A stretch of 64,000 nucleotides of DNA, from contig JAIPHJ010000008.1 in the NCBI GenBank assembly GCA_021735245.1, positions 1 to 64,000 on the forward strand, given 5' to 3'. The DNA is from Candidatus Bipolaricaulota bacterium (GTDB lineage: Bacteria; Bipolaricaulota; Bipolaricaulia; M55B111). The translations under genes and the position numbers were made by a program. The first letter of the stretch is position 1. Each line of letters opens with the position of its first letter. A model generated the notes under the pieces. That model saw only the letters and a list, made by a program, of their open reading frames with translations, was not told the origin of the DNA and made no database searches. Shown here in pieces: positions 23,942 to 32,584 of the stretch.

Positions 23942-24562
23942 TCAAAAGTCGTGCTGGTAGGCCAGGGTAGCGGTCAGTAAAACCGTCAGTCCGATAAACA
24001 CCCAGGCGTCGACGTACCAGAAAAATATTACGATCCCGTATAGAAAGCCCCGCCTTCCCAACATGTAGCGTTGACTCCCCTTCTTGAATAATTTTTCCAG
24101 ATAGGCCGGGGCTGAATTCCCTTCGATTTTTTCCAATTTTTCCGGGTCACTCCGGACCAGCACCGTGAGGTTGTTTATATGCCTCAAGGCAAGTAGAAGG
24201 TTAAGGAACGAGAAAGCCAGGGTGAAAAAGACGAGCCATACCGGGTAGTTTACTGACTCAATAAGGGAGGGACCCTCAGTTACCGGTCCCCCCGTCAAAC
24301 CATAAGTCAGAAGGAATCCAACCAACAGGATACTGGCAGAAGCTAGAAAGGTAATGCTCATGATCATATTTCTCAGCTGGTGCACCAGCAGGAGGTGTTG
24401 ACCTTCCTCCGTAGACTTTTTCAACCAGGAGGCGTAACAATCGTTAATCCGGCCTTTCTTTGTCAAGCTCGGCTTTTTCTCTGTGAAGTACAGGTAAGTC
24501 CAGTGGTAAAGGGGGAAACAGAAGCCAAAGACGAGAAAAGCCAGTATGGTTTTTAATTCCAT
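23942..24562 (-). CDS. DUF599 family membrane protein
   Basis: About 206 residues with four membrane segments. Family marks are YHWTYLYF near the N-terminus, LRNMIMSITFLASASILLVG and GRRGFLYGIVIFFWYVDAWV. I start it at the second AUG because AAAGGGG lies six bases before it; a start seven codons upstream is possible. The function of DUF599 proteins is not established. It faces the Mrp operon. Confidence 0.8.
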   Translation of the reverse strand: MELKTILAFLVFGFCFPLYHWTYLYFTEKKPSLTKKGRINDCYASWLKKSTEEGQHLLLVHQLRNMIMSITFLASASILLVGFLLTYGLTGGPVTEGPSLIESVNYPVWLVFFTLAFSFLNLLLALRHINNLTVLVRSDPEKLEKIEGNSAPAYLEKLFKKGSQRYMLGRRGFLYGIVIFFWYVDAWVFIGLTVLLTATLAYQHDF

Positions 24563-24790
24563 GTTGACCCCTTTGATTGGCATACGGTGGTCTAATTCAG
24601 GATATTAGCAGCGGGGCGAAATTACAAGACGAGAGTTACTACACCTTCTAAGCCTGAACGTGTTGAAAGTTTACCAAAATCGCCGGAGATTAAGCAGTTG
24701 ACAACAAAATGTTCTTAGTGTTCTTCTGCCTTCAGCCTCCGGCTGCAAGTCGTGGTGGGGGTTTTAGGGCTACGTAGCCTTCCCAATTTA

Positions 24791-26467
24791 TTAGAGCAAG
24801 CTCTGAAGCGGCTGGGGCCTTCCTATATGGTAGCCCTGGGCGTGGTCGGTCCCGTAATTTTTCACCATTTGAAGTGTCTCTTCGTCTTCGACGAACTCGG
24901 CTATTGTCTCCTTTTTTAGCCGGTGGGCAACCTCGACTATCGACTGGACCAGATCCTGATTCATAGAGTCCCGGGGGAGGTTCTGGATGAAGCTGCCGTC
25001 GATCTTCAGGTAGTCCACCGATAGCTGCTTGAGATAGTTGAACGAGGAAAACCCCATACCGAAATCGTCGAGAGCGAATTTACTTCCTCTTGACTTCAGA
25101 GTCGAAATGAAGTCGTTTGCAGACCCGATGTTGCTCAGGGCGGCAGTTTCCGTAACTTCGAACAGGACTCTTTCGAAGTTTCCTCCTTCCAGCGTCCGGT
25201 TGGACTTCAACCAGTTTAGAAGTTCGTTGTCCGTCAGGGACTGACCGGATAAATTAATTGCAAATTGATGGTTAAGGCTTTCGCTCGCTGTTCCGGTCAA
25301 ATTGTCCAGTGTTTCATTCACCACCCATTTATCGATATCCCTGCTCAGACCGAACTTTTCCGCCACCGGGAGAAACTTCCCCGGCGATATTAGCTCGCCT
25401 CCCCCTTCCAGCATCCTAATTAGTACCTCGTAATGGGATATATTATCAGATCCCAGTTCCAGTATAGGCTGTGCGTAGAGCACAAAGTTGTTTTTCTTTA
25501 TCGCGCTATCGATCCGGTTGACCCAGCCGATCCTCGATTTAACTTCTTCCTGGCTGTCGTGCTCCGAATCGTAAACTTTGAATTGATTTCTGCCAGATTC
25601 CTTTGCCTGGGCGAGAGCGATGTCCGCCTTTGCCAGTAGCTCATCGGTACTTGTGCCTTGATCTGGAAATAGGGAATACCCCATGCTAATAGTAGACTGG
25701 ATTTTTGTGCCATTAGTCTTGAATCCTCGTTCCCGAACTTCTCGAATGATTTCCCTGGCTAGTTTTTCGGCATCTTTCCTAGTCTTTTCGGGAGATAGGA
25801 CTATAAATTCGTCCCCGCCGAATCGGGCCAGGTTATCGGACTCGGATAGCTTGTTCTTCAATAGACCTGCCATTGAAACCAGTAGATCGTCGGCCGCTCC
25901 AAACCCGAAGCTGTTGTTGACTTCCCTTAATCGGTCTATATCAACTAATAAGACTGCCCCTGACGTCCCTTCACCGTTCTGGCTCAGATAGTTTTCGAGA
26001 TCGTCACGAAATTTGTAGTGATTGGGTAGCCCTGTAAGTCTGTCGTGGTGTCGCTGGTGGTTAAGCTCTTTTTTTAACCTGATTGTGTCTGATTTATCCT
26101 TGAGTGATACTATGGCTCCAATTACTTCCCCTTCTTCATCTCTGAGAGGGTTGGTCGTGCAGTTCACCGGGATTCTAACCCCGTCTTTTTTCCAGAATAC
26201 ATCTTCAATGCTTATATTTTTTTTGTAGCTTATGGACCGTGATACGGGAGAAACTTCCCATTGATCTTTTCCGTCCCCGGTTGAGTAGATGAGGTTAGAG
26301 TGAAGATAATCCCCCAACAAATCTTCCCCCTCTTTGATGATATTTCCTTCGGCCGACGAGTTTGCGAATACGATTTTGCCGTCTTCATTGACTACTAGAA
26401 CGTTCTGATCGGTTTTGTTTAGTAAAGCAGGGGTGGTAGCATTGATATTTTCGAATATTTCCTCCAA
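24791..26467 (-). CDS. PAS-GGDEF-EAL protein (c-di-GMP turnover)
   Basis: 558 residues, no membrane segment. Residues 15-130 are a PAS domain (NVLVVNEDGKIVFANSSAEG). Residues 140-300 are a diguanylate cyclase domain with intact LARFGGDEFIVLSP. Residues 315-555 are a phosphodiesterase domain: the EAL motif reads EVL in SHYEVLIRML, and NLSGQSL, FEVTETAAL and DDFGMGFSSFNYL follow, so the metal and catalytic residues look complete. It could make or break c-di-GMP under PAS control. Riboswitches for this messenger lie at 30990-31112. Confidence 0.9.
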   Translation of the reverse strand: MEEIFENINATTPALLNKTDQNVLVVNEDGKIVFANSSAEGNIIKEGEDLLGDYLHSNLIYSTGDGKDQWEVSPVSRSISYKKNISIEDVFWKKDGVRIPVNCTTNPLRDEEGEVIGAIVSLKDKSDTIRLKKELNHQRHHDRLTGLPNHYKFRDDLENYLSQNGEGTSGAVLLVDIDRLREVNNSFGFGAADDLLVSMAGLLKNKLSESDNLARFGGDEFIVLSPEKTRKDAEKLAREIIREVRERGFKTNGTKIQSTISMGYSLFPDQGTSTDELLAKADIALAQAKESGRNQFKVYDSEHDSQEEVKSRIGWVNRIDSAIKKNNFVLYAQPILELGSDNISHYEVLIRMLEGGGELISPGKFLPVAEKFGLSRDIDKWVVNETLDNLTGTASESLNHQFAINLSGQSLTDNELLNWLKSNRTLEGGNFERVLFEVTETAALSNIGSANDFISTLKSRGSKFALDDFGMGFSSFNYLKQLSVDYLKIDGSFIQNLPRDSMNQDLVQSIVEVAHRLKKETIAEFVEDEETLQMVKNYGTDHAQGYHIGRPQPLQSLL

Positions 26468-26529
26468 CTTAAACCTCCTATTTCTCGGCAGTTCCAGCTT
26501 TAAATAGTTAGAACGTGTTTCAGCTGAGT

Positions 26530-26662
26530 CTACAACCCCTACCCCAAGGGACGGGGTTGTAGAAGATCCCCCTTAAGTAGTTTTTTTCGGTCTTTTACAA
26601 ACCAAAAACCAGCCGATTTCTCCCCGGGAGGTGCCCCGGGCCTTCCTCGGCAGGTTTTGGTG
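26530..26662 (-). repeat. Composite hairpin repeat (H1 + spacer + H2), intergenic 26468-26988
   Basis: An H1 hairpin (26530-26562, CTACAACCCC/GGGGTTGTAG) is followed by a spacer sharing TTAAGTAGTTTTT and ACAAACCA with the copy at 40127 (in reverse), then an H2 hairpin (26601-26662) whose outer arms ACCAAAA and TTTTGGT pair well. The joint unit recurs at 31820-32090. The rest of the 521-base gap has no gene; the mscS ribosome site lies at its end. Confidence 0.7.
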
Positions 26663-26988
26663 AATAAAACAATGTAAGTATAAGTAGAGAGGCGCATTCA
26701 AAAGTGATTTATGTCCCGAACTCCCTAGAAAATAGTTCGAATTTATTTAGGATATAAAGTAGTTAATTCTATTCGATAATAATGTTGCTCGCCGGCGGAA
26801 GCCGATGAAACTTAATTCGGAACAGACTATGAAACCGGGAATAACAGTGGTAAAGGGTGAATTTAGGAGAAGAAAGCAGGTAAAGCGCTGCAGGGTATTG
26901 AAGAACTAATAATCGGCCTTCACTGGCAATTTCGCATTCATCCGCTAAAATATTTTTTGATTTGAATACCTTAACGGGAGTGATACGG

Positions 26989-27873
26989 GTGAAGTCGGAA
27001 ATTACCAGGTTAATTGGTTCCCCGTTCTGGATTCTCATCAAGTCCGGCGTGATAGTAGTTGCCACGTACCTGGGGGCAAAACTTACCAAATATCTACTTG
27101 ACCGTTGGTCTCAGCGCCGACTGAACCAGTTGAAGGACAAGCAGAAGACGACCGCTGTAACCACCCAGATGGAAGTCTTCCGGAGGGTGGGAGGGTTATT
27201 TATCTGGTTTATAGGGATAATAATCCTGGTATCTCAGTTCCCGGTGGTCCGGAGCCTGGGAGTCGGTTTGTTTGCATCTGCCGGAGTCGTAGGACTGGTA
27301 ATTGGTCTGGCTGCTCAGAATACTCTGTCCAACATGATTGCCGGGATAGTTCTTTCCTTCTCTCAGCCACTTCGACTGGGAGATGCGGTGATAATGGATG
27401 ACGATTTCGGCTACGTCGAGGAAATAACTCTGATGCAGACCTTCATCCGCACCTGGGATAACCGGCGGATCATCGTCCCCAACGACGTCCTGAGTAACAG
27501 AATTGTCCAGAATTGGTCGATCAAGGATCCGAAACTGCTTGCTGCTACGATAATCTACCTCGATTACGGTGCGGATATAGAAAAAATTCGGGAATGGATT
27601 AAGGAAGCTGTAACGGAGAGCGAATACTGGAACGGGGAAGGCGAACCCGGTGTTCAGGTCATGGACTTTACCGAGAAAACCATCAAAGTCCGGGCGCTGG
27701 CCTGGGCCGACGATCCACCTTCGGCCTGGAACCTCCGCTGCGAGATCAGGGAGAAGTTAATAGAGCACTTCCGGGAGGAGGGGCTGGAATTTCCCAAATT
27801 TCGGGTCGAAATGGAACGGCCGGAGTTCGAGACCTTTGAAGAGAACGTGGAATCGGGTATCGATTCCTCATGA
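26989..27873 (+). CDS. MscS-family mechanosensitive channel
   Basis: About 294 residues. Two N-terminal helices, then the pore helix segment GVVGLVIGLAAQNTLSNMIAG with the glycine-alanine pattern, and the beta domain start SQPLRLGDAVIMDDDFGYVEEITLMQTFIRTWDN. The C-terminal region has MscS alpha/beta features. Such channels release solutes on hypo-osmotic shock. GUG 26989 is preferred because GGGAG lies upstream; UUG 26962 would add nine residues. Confidence 0.9.
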   Translation: MKSEITRLIGSPFWILIKSGVIVVATYLGAKLTKYLLDRWSQRRLNQLKDKQKTTAVTTQMEVFRRVGGLFIWFIGIIILVSQFPVVRSLGVGLFASAGVVGLVIGLAAQNTLSNMIAGIVLSFSQPLRLGDAVIMDDDFGYVEEITLMQTFIRTWDNRRIIVPNDVLSNRIVQNWSIKDPKLLAATIIYLDYGADIEKIREWIKEAVTESEYWNGEGEPGVQVMDFTEKTIKVRALAWADDPPSAWNLRCEIREKLIEHFREEGLEFPKFRVEMERPEFETFEENVESGIDSS

Positions 27874-27904
27874 GTTGTTCTTGAATGGATGAATATTATT
27901 AGGT

Positions 27905-27985
27905 GTGGAAGTCTAAAGACTTCCTCTACTTCAAGAGGGAATAACAGCGCATCTGGTGTTTGTGGCGGAACTCATTAGAGTTCCA
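27905..27985. other. Two small hairpins between convergent mscS and corA
   Basis: GGAAGTC/GACTTCC (about 27906-27923) and GGAACTC/GAGTTCC (about 27966-27983), each with a four-base loop, lie in the gap between converging genes. Neither has a strong T-run. They may be weak terminators or a small repeat pair, as the stems differ by few bases. Confidence 0.4.
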
Positions 27986-27993
27986 CATCATTG

Positions 27994-28974
27994 CTAAAAC
28001 CAGTCCTTCTTCTTGAAGTAATAAACCATTCCCAGAGCCATAGAGCCCATGACTCCCAGCGCTCCGTAGTAACCCCAATCCCAGCTTAACTCAGGCATTA
28101 TCTCGAAGTTCATCCCATAAATCCCTGCGATGAAGGTAAGAGGGATGAATATGGTGGCTACTATCGTCAGCGTCTTCATTATTTCGTTCATCCGATTGGA
28201 TATGGATGTCATGTACATGTCCCTCGCCATGCTAATTAAATCCCGGTAGTTGGTCAGCAGGTCGAAAATTCTGATCATGTTGTCCTGGATGTCCCGGAAA
28301 TACACCTTCCTTTCGTCGGCGATGAACTGGGTATCAGTCCTGGCCAGTTTTGCCGCCATCTCCCTCTGGGGTCCGGCAGTTTTTTGTATTTCAATTAAGT
28401 CTGAACGGAGGTTGGAAATTTTTGTCAGCAGTTCCTCGTCGGGTTCCGTAAGAACCTCGTCCTCAACCTGGCCAATTTCGTCTTCCAGTTTATCCAGGAC
28501 GGGATAATAATTGTCCGAAATTCCGTCCAAAAGGTAGTAACACAGGTAATCTACCCCTCTGCCGAAGTATCTTTCGGGGTTCTGGGTAATTTGCTCCTCT
28601 AATTGTCCTATTACGGGGAGATTTCGCCGGTGAAAGCTCAGCAAAAAATTGGGCCCGAGTACCAGAGAGAGCTGGAACGTCTGCATTTCTCCTATTTCCC
28701 AGTCCTGAGCGGGGATTCTGGCCAAAATGTAGAGGTAGTCCTGAAACGAATCCACTGTTGGTCTGCTTTCAGTCGTCAGAACGTCCTCTACAGTAAGAGG
28801 GTGGAGATCCAGCTCCTCTCCGACTCGTTTGGTCTCGGATTCGAAAACCTCAGCACCGACGTCCAGCCAGAATAAAACCCCTCTTTGGTTAGCCTGCCCC
28901 TGAAAGTTCTCAAGGGCGTCTTCAACCTGGATTCCGGGCTCTGGCTCGTTGGGATAGAAAAGATAACCTTTCAT
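27994..28974 (-). CDS. corA: CorA-type magnesium/cobalt transporter
   Basis: 326 residues. A large cytoplasmic domain (1-260) precedes two C-terminal helices; the selectivity motif GMN appears in GIYGMNFEIMPEL between them, with TFIAGIYG before it. The basic tail KKKDWF is typical. It overlaps the mscS gene at 28971 by four bases, so the two are co-translated. It moves magnesium or a similar divalent ion inward. Confidence 0.95.
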   Translation of the reverse strand: MKGYLFYPNEPEPGIQVEDALENFQGQANQRGVLFWLDVGAEVFESETKRVGEELDLHPLTVEDVLTTESRPTVDSFQDYLYILARIPAQDWEIGEMQTFQLSLVLGPNFLLSFHRRNLPVIGQLEEQITQNPERYFGRGVDYLCYYLLDGISDNYYPVLDKLEDEIGQVEDEVLTEPDEELLTKISNLRSDLIEIQKTAGPQREMAAKLARTDTQFIADERKVYFRDIQDNMIRIFDLLTNYRDLISMARDMYMTSISNRMNEIMKTLTIVATIFIPLTFIAGIYGMNFEIMPELSWDWGYYGALGVMGSMALGMVYYFKKKDWF

Positions 28975-29861
28975 TCTTCTTTAGTAATCTCGGTAAATTG
29001 ACCGTCTCCTTGCGGATAGACGTAGACGTCTCGCTGGGGAAATGGAATCCCAATTCCGGCCTCGTTTAGTTTTTTATCGATCTTTCTCCTTACGTTATCC
29101 CTGACGGCTATCCTGTCCTTCGGGGTGGAAATCCAGACTCTGAGTTCGAAGTTAAGTGCCGAATCGGCGTGTTCCTTGAAGAAGACCTGTGGTTCGGGTG
29201 TATCGAGAATTTTTTCCTCTTCGTCCGCTATCTCCAACAGTATATCTTCGACCTTCTCGATGTCCGTTCCGTAGTCTACACCGATAGGGATGCGGAGCCG
29301 GAGCGTCGTATCGCCGGCATAGGACCAATTTGTAACCTGTTTACTTACAAGGTCAGAATTCGGAACTATAATCGATTCGTTGTCGAAAGTGTTAACCACT
29401 GCAACTCTGAACCTAATTTCCTCGACCTTTCCGATTATTCCTTCGACTTCCACTATATCGCCGACCTGAATCGGCCTTTCAAGAAGCAGAATGAGGCCGG
29501 AAGCAAAGTTGGAAAATATGTTCTGCAGGCCGAACCCTATACCTACACCGAACAGACCACCGAATACAGCCAGGATTGACAGATCGAACCCGATCATCTG
29601 TAGTCCGATAAGGAATCCTACGGTGACCGTTACGTACCTGACCAGGCGAGATAGGGTATACTGGGCGCCCTTCTCTATTTCTGTCTTGGAATATACGTTA
29701 CGCTTGAGAAACCTGGTTAACAGGCGGGCGAGGACTACGGAGAGGATGATAACGACTATGAAGTACAGGAAAGACATTACTGAAATACCCTGGCCGCTGA
29801 CCGTGAAGATGGGTTTCTGCAGGAGGTCCCACACGGAAGCAAAAGCCGCAGAGGAGTTCAT
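28971..29861 (-). CDS. MscS-family mechanosensitive channel, second copy
   Basis: About 296 residues. Three helices, with the pore helix VFGGLFGVGIGFGLQNIFSN and beta domain RPIQVGDIVEVEGIIGKVEEI. The C-terminal end YVYPQGDG is typical of KefA/YbdG-like small members. AAGGGG six bases before AUG 29861 fixes the start; an upstream AUG would add nine residues. It differs clearly from the channel at 26989 and is coupled to corA. Confidence 0.9.
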   Translation of the reverse strand: MNSSAAFASVWDLLQKPIFTVSGQGISVMSFLYFIVVIILSVVLARLLTRFLKRNVYSKTEIEKGAQYTLSRLVRYVTVTVGFLIGLQMIGFDLSILAVFGGLFGVGIGFGLQNIFSNFASGLILLLERPIQVGDIVEVEGIIGKVEEIRFRVAVVNTFDNESIIVPNSDLVSKQVTNWSYAGDTTLRLRIPIGVDYGTDIEKVEDILLEIADEEEKILDTPEPQVFFKEHADSALNFELRVWISTPKDRIAVRDNVRRKIDKKLNEAGIGIPFPQRDVYVYPQGDGQFTEITKEE

Positions 29862-29983
29862 GTATTCACCCCTTCTTGTATTTCTCAACTATGTCGAACG
29901 GGAAAATCCGAAGTAGAGAAATCATCTTATTTGCAAACTTCCTCCCTGATTTGGTTAAAACTTGTTTAGGACCAATCAAAAGG

Positions 29984-30490
29984 TTAAGTCTGCCCGGGTG
30001 TCTCGGACTCCTGTTGTCTGGCCTTTCCTAATCCAGGTCTCGCGACCGTTACTACTTCGTGGCTGAATCCTTTTTCCTCGAGGACCGTCTCCATTTCCTC
30101 CAGGAAGGGGGTAATCAGGCTTTCAGTTCCGCTGAGTTCTATCTCGAAGCCCGGTTGCTCCCTGGCTATTACCTTAAACGTGGACTTTCTCGAGAGGAAA
30201 CCGCTTTTAGCTTGCTCTAACTCTTTGCCTTCCTCGTCCAGTTTCTGAATATTGGCTTCGTAAATCCACCGTCCACCAGCTTTGTAAGCCTGGTCCCTAT
30301 CGAGCTTATCTGCCCTGACTGGATTGTTTTTGTTGTACTTTTCTATAGTTTCGTTGATTACCTCGTAAAAATCTTCCAGAAAGTCGTCCATACTCCCGTA
30401 ATTTTTCTCCAGTCTGCACAAAAAGCGAACTATACTATCTCTTGTTTCTTCTTCTTTTTTTCCAGAGGAGAGCCAGTCCATAATACCCAT
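29984..30490 (-). CDS. Hypothetical cytoplasmic protein
   Basis: 168 residues, no signal peptide or membrane segment, rich in charged residues. The N-terminal 110 residues look helical (RFLCRLEKNYGSMDDFLEDF), the rest alpha/beta (FEIELSGTESLITPFLEEM). The C-terminal tail is Q/E/T-rich. Codon use fits the neighbours and AGGTGATTTCAG lies before the start. I do not recognise a family. Confidence 0.6.
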   Translation of the reverse strand: MGIMDWLSSGKKEEETRDSIVRFLCRLEKNYGSMDDFLEDFYEVINETIEKYNKNNPVRADKLDRDQAYKAGGRWIYEANIQKLDEEGKELEQAKSGFLSRKSTFKVIAREQPGFEIELSGTESLITPFLEEMETVLEEKGFSHEVVTVARPGLGKARQQESETPGQT

Positions 30491-30989
30491 CTGAAATCAC
30501 CTCAATATAAATATTTACCAGTATACAATATAGCCCGGGAAGCCGAGGAAACCAAAAAATTAACAAATCGGTGCACTTTAAGAATTTATCTACTCTGGGT
30601 AACTTTCCATTTTGATTGCACTATTTAGTTTATACTCCAGGGAGGATAATATCAATTTTGCCATTTGCATTATCCCGGAACTACTGGTCCGCCCTGAACC
30701 CGGCTCGGAAGGTCTATCGCAGGATCACGAACCTCTCGAGCAAAACTGATCATCCATCTCGATCTTTGGCTGGATTACTCTGATAACCGGATAAATCGGT
30801 CCGGCCCTTTCCTGATGTCTTGGGACGATAATGTCTAAAATGCATCATTCTAGGTATAATAAATAATGGTAGCAATTGGTGACAAATTGAAAAAGATTAA
30901 GATCTTTGACAGTCCGGGATGAAAGCGTCTGACAAGGTGGCTGACGGCGACACAGAGTCGCCAAAAATCAAACCTTTGCAACTCATGGG

Positions 30990-31052
30990 AGCATCTATAA
31001 AGGCAAACCGGGGGGGACCCGGGGCGCAAAGCTACGGCCTCTAAGAGTGAAT
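30990..31052 (+). ncRNA. c-di-GMP-I (GEMM) riboswitch, first of a tandem pair
   Basis: The conserved core is clear: AAAGGCAAACC (from about 30999), a short GC hairpin, then GGCGCAAAGCTACGGCCTC. This is the AAAGGCAAACC...GCAAAGC.ACGG pattern of the class I c-di-GMP aptamer, with the tetraloop-receptor segment kept. It lies about 210 bases upstream of the exported-protein gene at 31268. Upstream, 30491-30989 shows no gene. Confidence 0.85.
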
Positions 31053-31112
31053 ACGAGAAAGGCACACCCACGGGCAACCTGGGGTCGCAAAACCACGGGT
31101 CCGTCCTGGTTC
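31053..31112 (+). ncRNA. c-di-GMP-I (GEMM) riboswitch, second of a tandem pair
   Basis: A second copy of the pattern follows at once: GAAAGGCACACCC (about 31057), a hairpin loop, then GGGTCGCAAAACCACGGGTCC. The CACACC in place of CAAACC is a small deviation, but the core elements are in order and correctly spaced. A tandem pair would give a steeper or two-step response. Confidence 0.75.
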
Positions 31113-31117
31113 GCTGG

Positions 31118-31192
31118 TTCTCTGAGTTTATTGGGTTCGTTGAATTGATATAGCAATCAATTCGATAAACCCTTAACCCGACGAACTGAGAA
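31118..31192 (+). promoter_or_regulatory. Expression-platform hairpin after the riboswitches
   Basis: GAATTGAT (31142-31149) pairs with ATCAATTC (31156-31163) at the tip. The base can pair in two ways: GGGTT (31133-31137) with AAACCC (31167-31172), or TTCTCTGAG...GGGTT (31118-31137) with AACCC...CTGAGAA (31175-31192). The two forms exclude each other at GGGTT. No T-run follows, so it may control translation or RNA processing. Confidence 0.5.
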
Positions 31193-31267
31193 TGGATAGC
31201 CGGGTTGCCGTGGCTCTTAGTGGTGGACGAGCTGCTGGATGCTCAACATCGCTAGGAGGTGCTTTCC

Positions 31268-31696
31268 ATGAGGAAACCATTTATCGTAGCGTTGGTGGTA
31301 ATTTTAGCAAGCACCTTATCCATAGCCGGTTTTGCCGCAGAGGATACCGCTGAAGCATATGCCAGCTTTAACGTAAATTCGACACTTTCCCTGCCCGTAA
31401 TAAATGGACAGGTAGTAGACTTTGGTGCTGTAACACCCGGGGAATCCTACGAGAAAAAAGGCGGTACCAAATTGAAAGTATCAGCTAACAGGGATTTAAG
31501 CTGGGTTATTACGACAAGCAAATCGAGCACGACATTGGGAGAGAACGAAATGGATGCCCTGGTGGTCGAACTTGGAACGGTTAGTGGTACAGGTAGGGAT
31601 AATAATATCAAGGTGGATTACATTTTGAACGTTCCGGAAGAGATGCCTTCCGGTAACCACACCGTTACAGTCACTTTTACCGCGTCAGCGGATTAA
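31268..31696 (+). CDS. Small exported beta-rich protein under c-di-GMP riboswitch control
   Basis: About 142 residues. A signal peptide (FIVALVVILASTLSIAGFAA) is followed by a beta-rich domain with VVDFGAVTPGESY, LSWVITTSK, IKVDYILNVPEEMPSGNHTVTVTFTASAD, similar in layout to fimbrial-type DUF4402 or WxL-like domains. AGGAGGT lies eight bases before AUG 31268. The tandem riboswitch upstream suggests a surface or matrix role linked to attachment. A broken paralogue lies at 32849. The family name is tentative. Confidence 0.75.
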   Translation: MRKPFIVALVVILASTLSIAGFAAEDTAEAYASFNVNSTLSLPVINGQVVDFGAVTPGESYEKKGGTKLKVSANRDLSWVITTSKSSTTLGENEMDALVVELGTVSGTGRDNNIKVDYILNVPEEMPSGNHTVTVTFTASAD

Positions 31697-31738
31697 GTGC
31701 TTGTTAAAAATTACCAGAATTTCAGAACGGTGAGTGCC

Positions 31739-31774
31739 AGGCGGGAGGGTAACCTCTCGCCTTTTTAATTTTTT
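31739..31774 (+). terminator. Rho-independent terminator of the riboswitch-controlled gene
   Basis: AGGCGGGAGG and CCTCTCGCCT pair (31739-31762) around a GTAA-type loop, followed by TTTTAATTTTTT. It ends the transcript 42 bases after the stop codon. Confidence 0.85.
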
Positions 31775-31819
31775 CCCGGCCTCAATTTAAATCCTTTCAG
31801 TTGCCAGTATTTCCGGAGA

Positions 31820-32085
31820 GTCAAGAACCCCGCCCCAAAGGACGGGGCTTGTAGAAAAATAATTGGATACAAACTTAGATTTGAAAAACGAGAATTGACC
31901 CAGCACTCAGTTGAGGAGACTAATTTGGTTGAAACTAAAGTACGAATATCACGGTTACCGTAGCACAATTTGATAAGATCACAATCCCCTGACCAATTAT
32001 CTTATCTCAACTGAGTGCTGGACAAACACCAGCCGATTCAGCCCCGCAGCAAGCCACGGGGCTTTCTCGGCAAGTGATGGTAAAT
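31820..32085 (-). repeat. Composite hairpin repeat (H1 + H2) with a nested insertion
   Basis: The H1 hairpin with GTCAAGAACCCCGCC and GGACGGGGCTTGTAG is at 31820-31854. The H2 hairpin (CAGCCGA/TCGGCAAG enclosing CCCCGCAGC/CCACGGGG) is at about 32028-32080. Compared with the intact joint copy at 26530-26662, the spacer is longer, and the extra length is a 122-base inverted-repeat element at 31900-32021. Confidence 0.65.
31900..32021. mobile_element. Foldback (MITE-like) element with perfect 16-bp terminal inverted repeats
   Basis: CCAGCACTCAGTTGAG (31900-31915) and its exact reverse complement (32006-32021) bound a 122-base element with no coding potential. The flanking bases give at most a two-base duplication (AC). 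It splits the spacer of the composite repeat. No transposase with such ends is in the window. Confidence 0.6.
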
Positions 32086-32142
32086 TTTTCAGTAAACTGA
32101 TTTTTAAATACCTCAAATTATCTCCACCAGGGTGAACTTCCA

Positions 32143-32433
32143 ATGGAAGGTTCAAATTATGACATCGCCTCGGCTTACGACGGTTCCAGGGACGAATTCC
32201 TTTCCCTTGCCTTCGATTGTACCAGGATGGTTACCCAGCTAAGCCAGGGAGCCAAACTGGAAAGCCAGGGGAACCACGAGTCGGCCATGTCCCTCCTCGA
32301 AAACGTAGAAACCCGTATCGACACCTGGATCGAGAAGCTGGAAGATCTGGATACCGAAGGGGTCGATAAAAAAGAACTATTTCGGGACCTGGAGGGAGCC
32401 CGGGAAGCGATCAGGGTTGATTCATTCGAATAG
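32143..32433 (+). CDS. Small helical hypothetical protein
   Basis: 96 residues, no signal peptide, predicted all-helical with many acidic residues (SLAFDCTRMVTQLSQGAKL, then LLENVETRIDTWIEKLEDL). It is about the size of FliS-type chaperones, but no flagellar gene is nearby and the likeness is only in shape. AGGGTG precedes the start. It stands alone between repeats. Function unknown. Confidence 0.55.
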   Translation: MEGSNYDIASAYDGSRDEFLSLAFDCTRMVTQLSQGAKLESQGNHESAMSLLENVETRIDTWIEKLEDLDTEGVDKKELFRDLEGAREAIRVDSFE

Positions 32434-32584
32434 TCCCGGGAATTGCGAGAGCATTACTACCTAAAAGACCGGCTCTCCGGGGAAGATCTCCGTCTCTTCT
32501 CATGATGGTGAGTCTGGTCAAATACGTAAATACAGGTACCTGTATTCAAGATCTTCAGACAGAAAGTATAATTATTTACAGGAA

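Noticed and set aside
32143-32433. FliS-type flagellar chaperone
   Set aside because: Only size and helix content agree; no flagellin gene or FliS motif is present.
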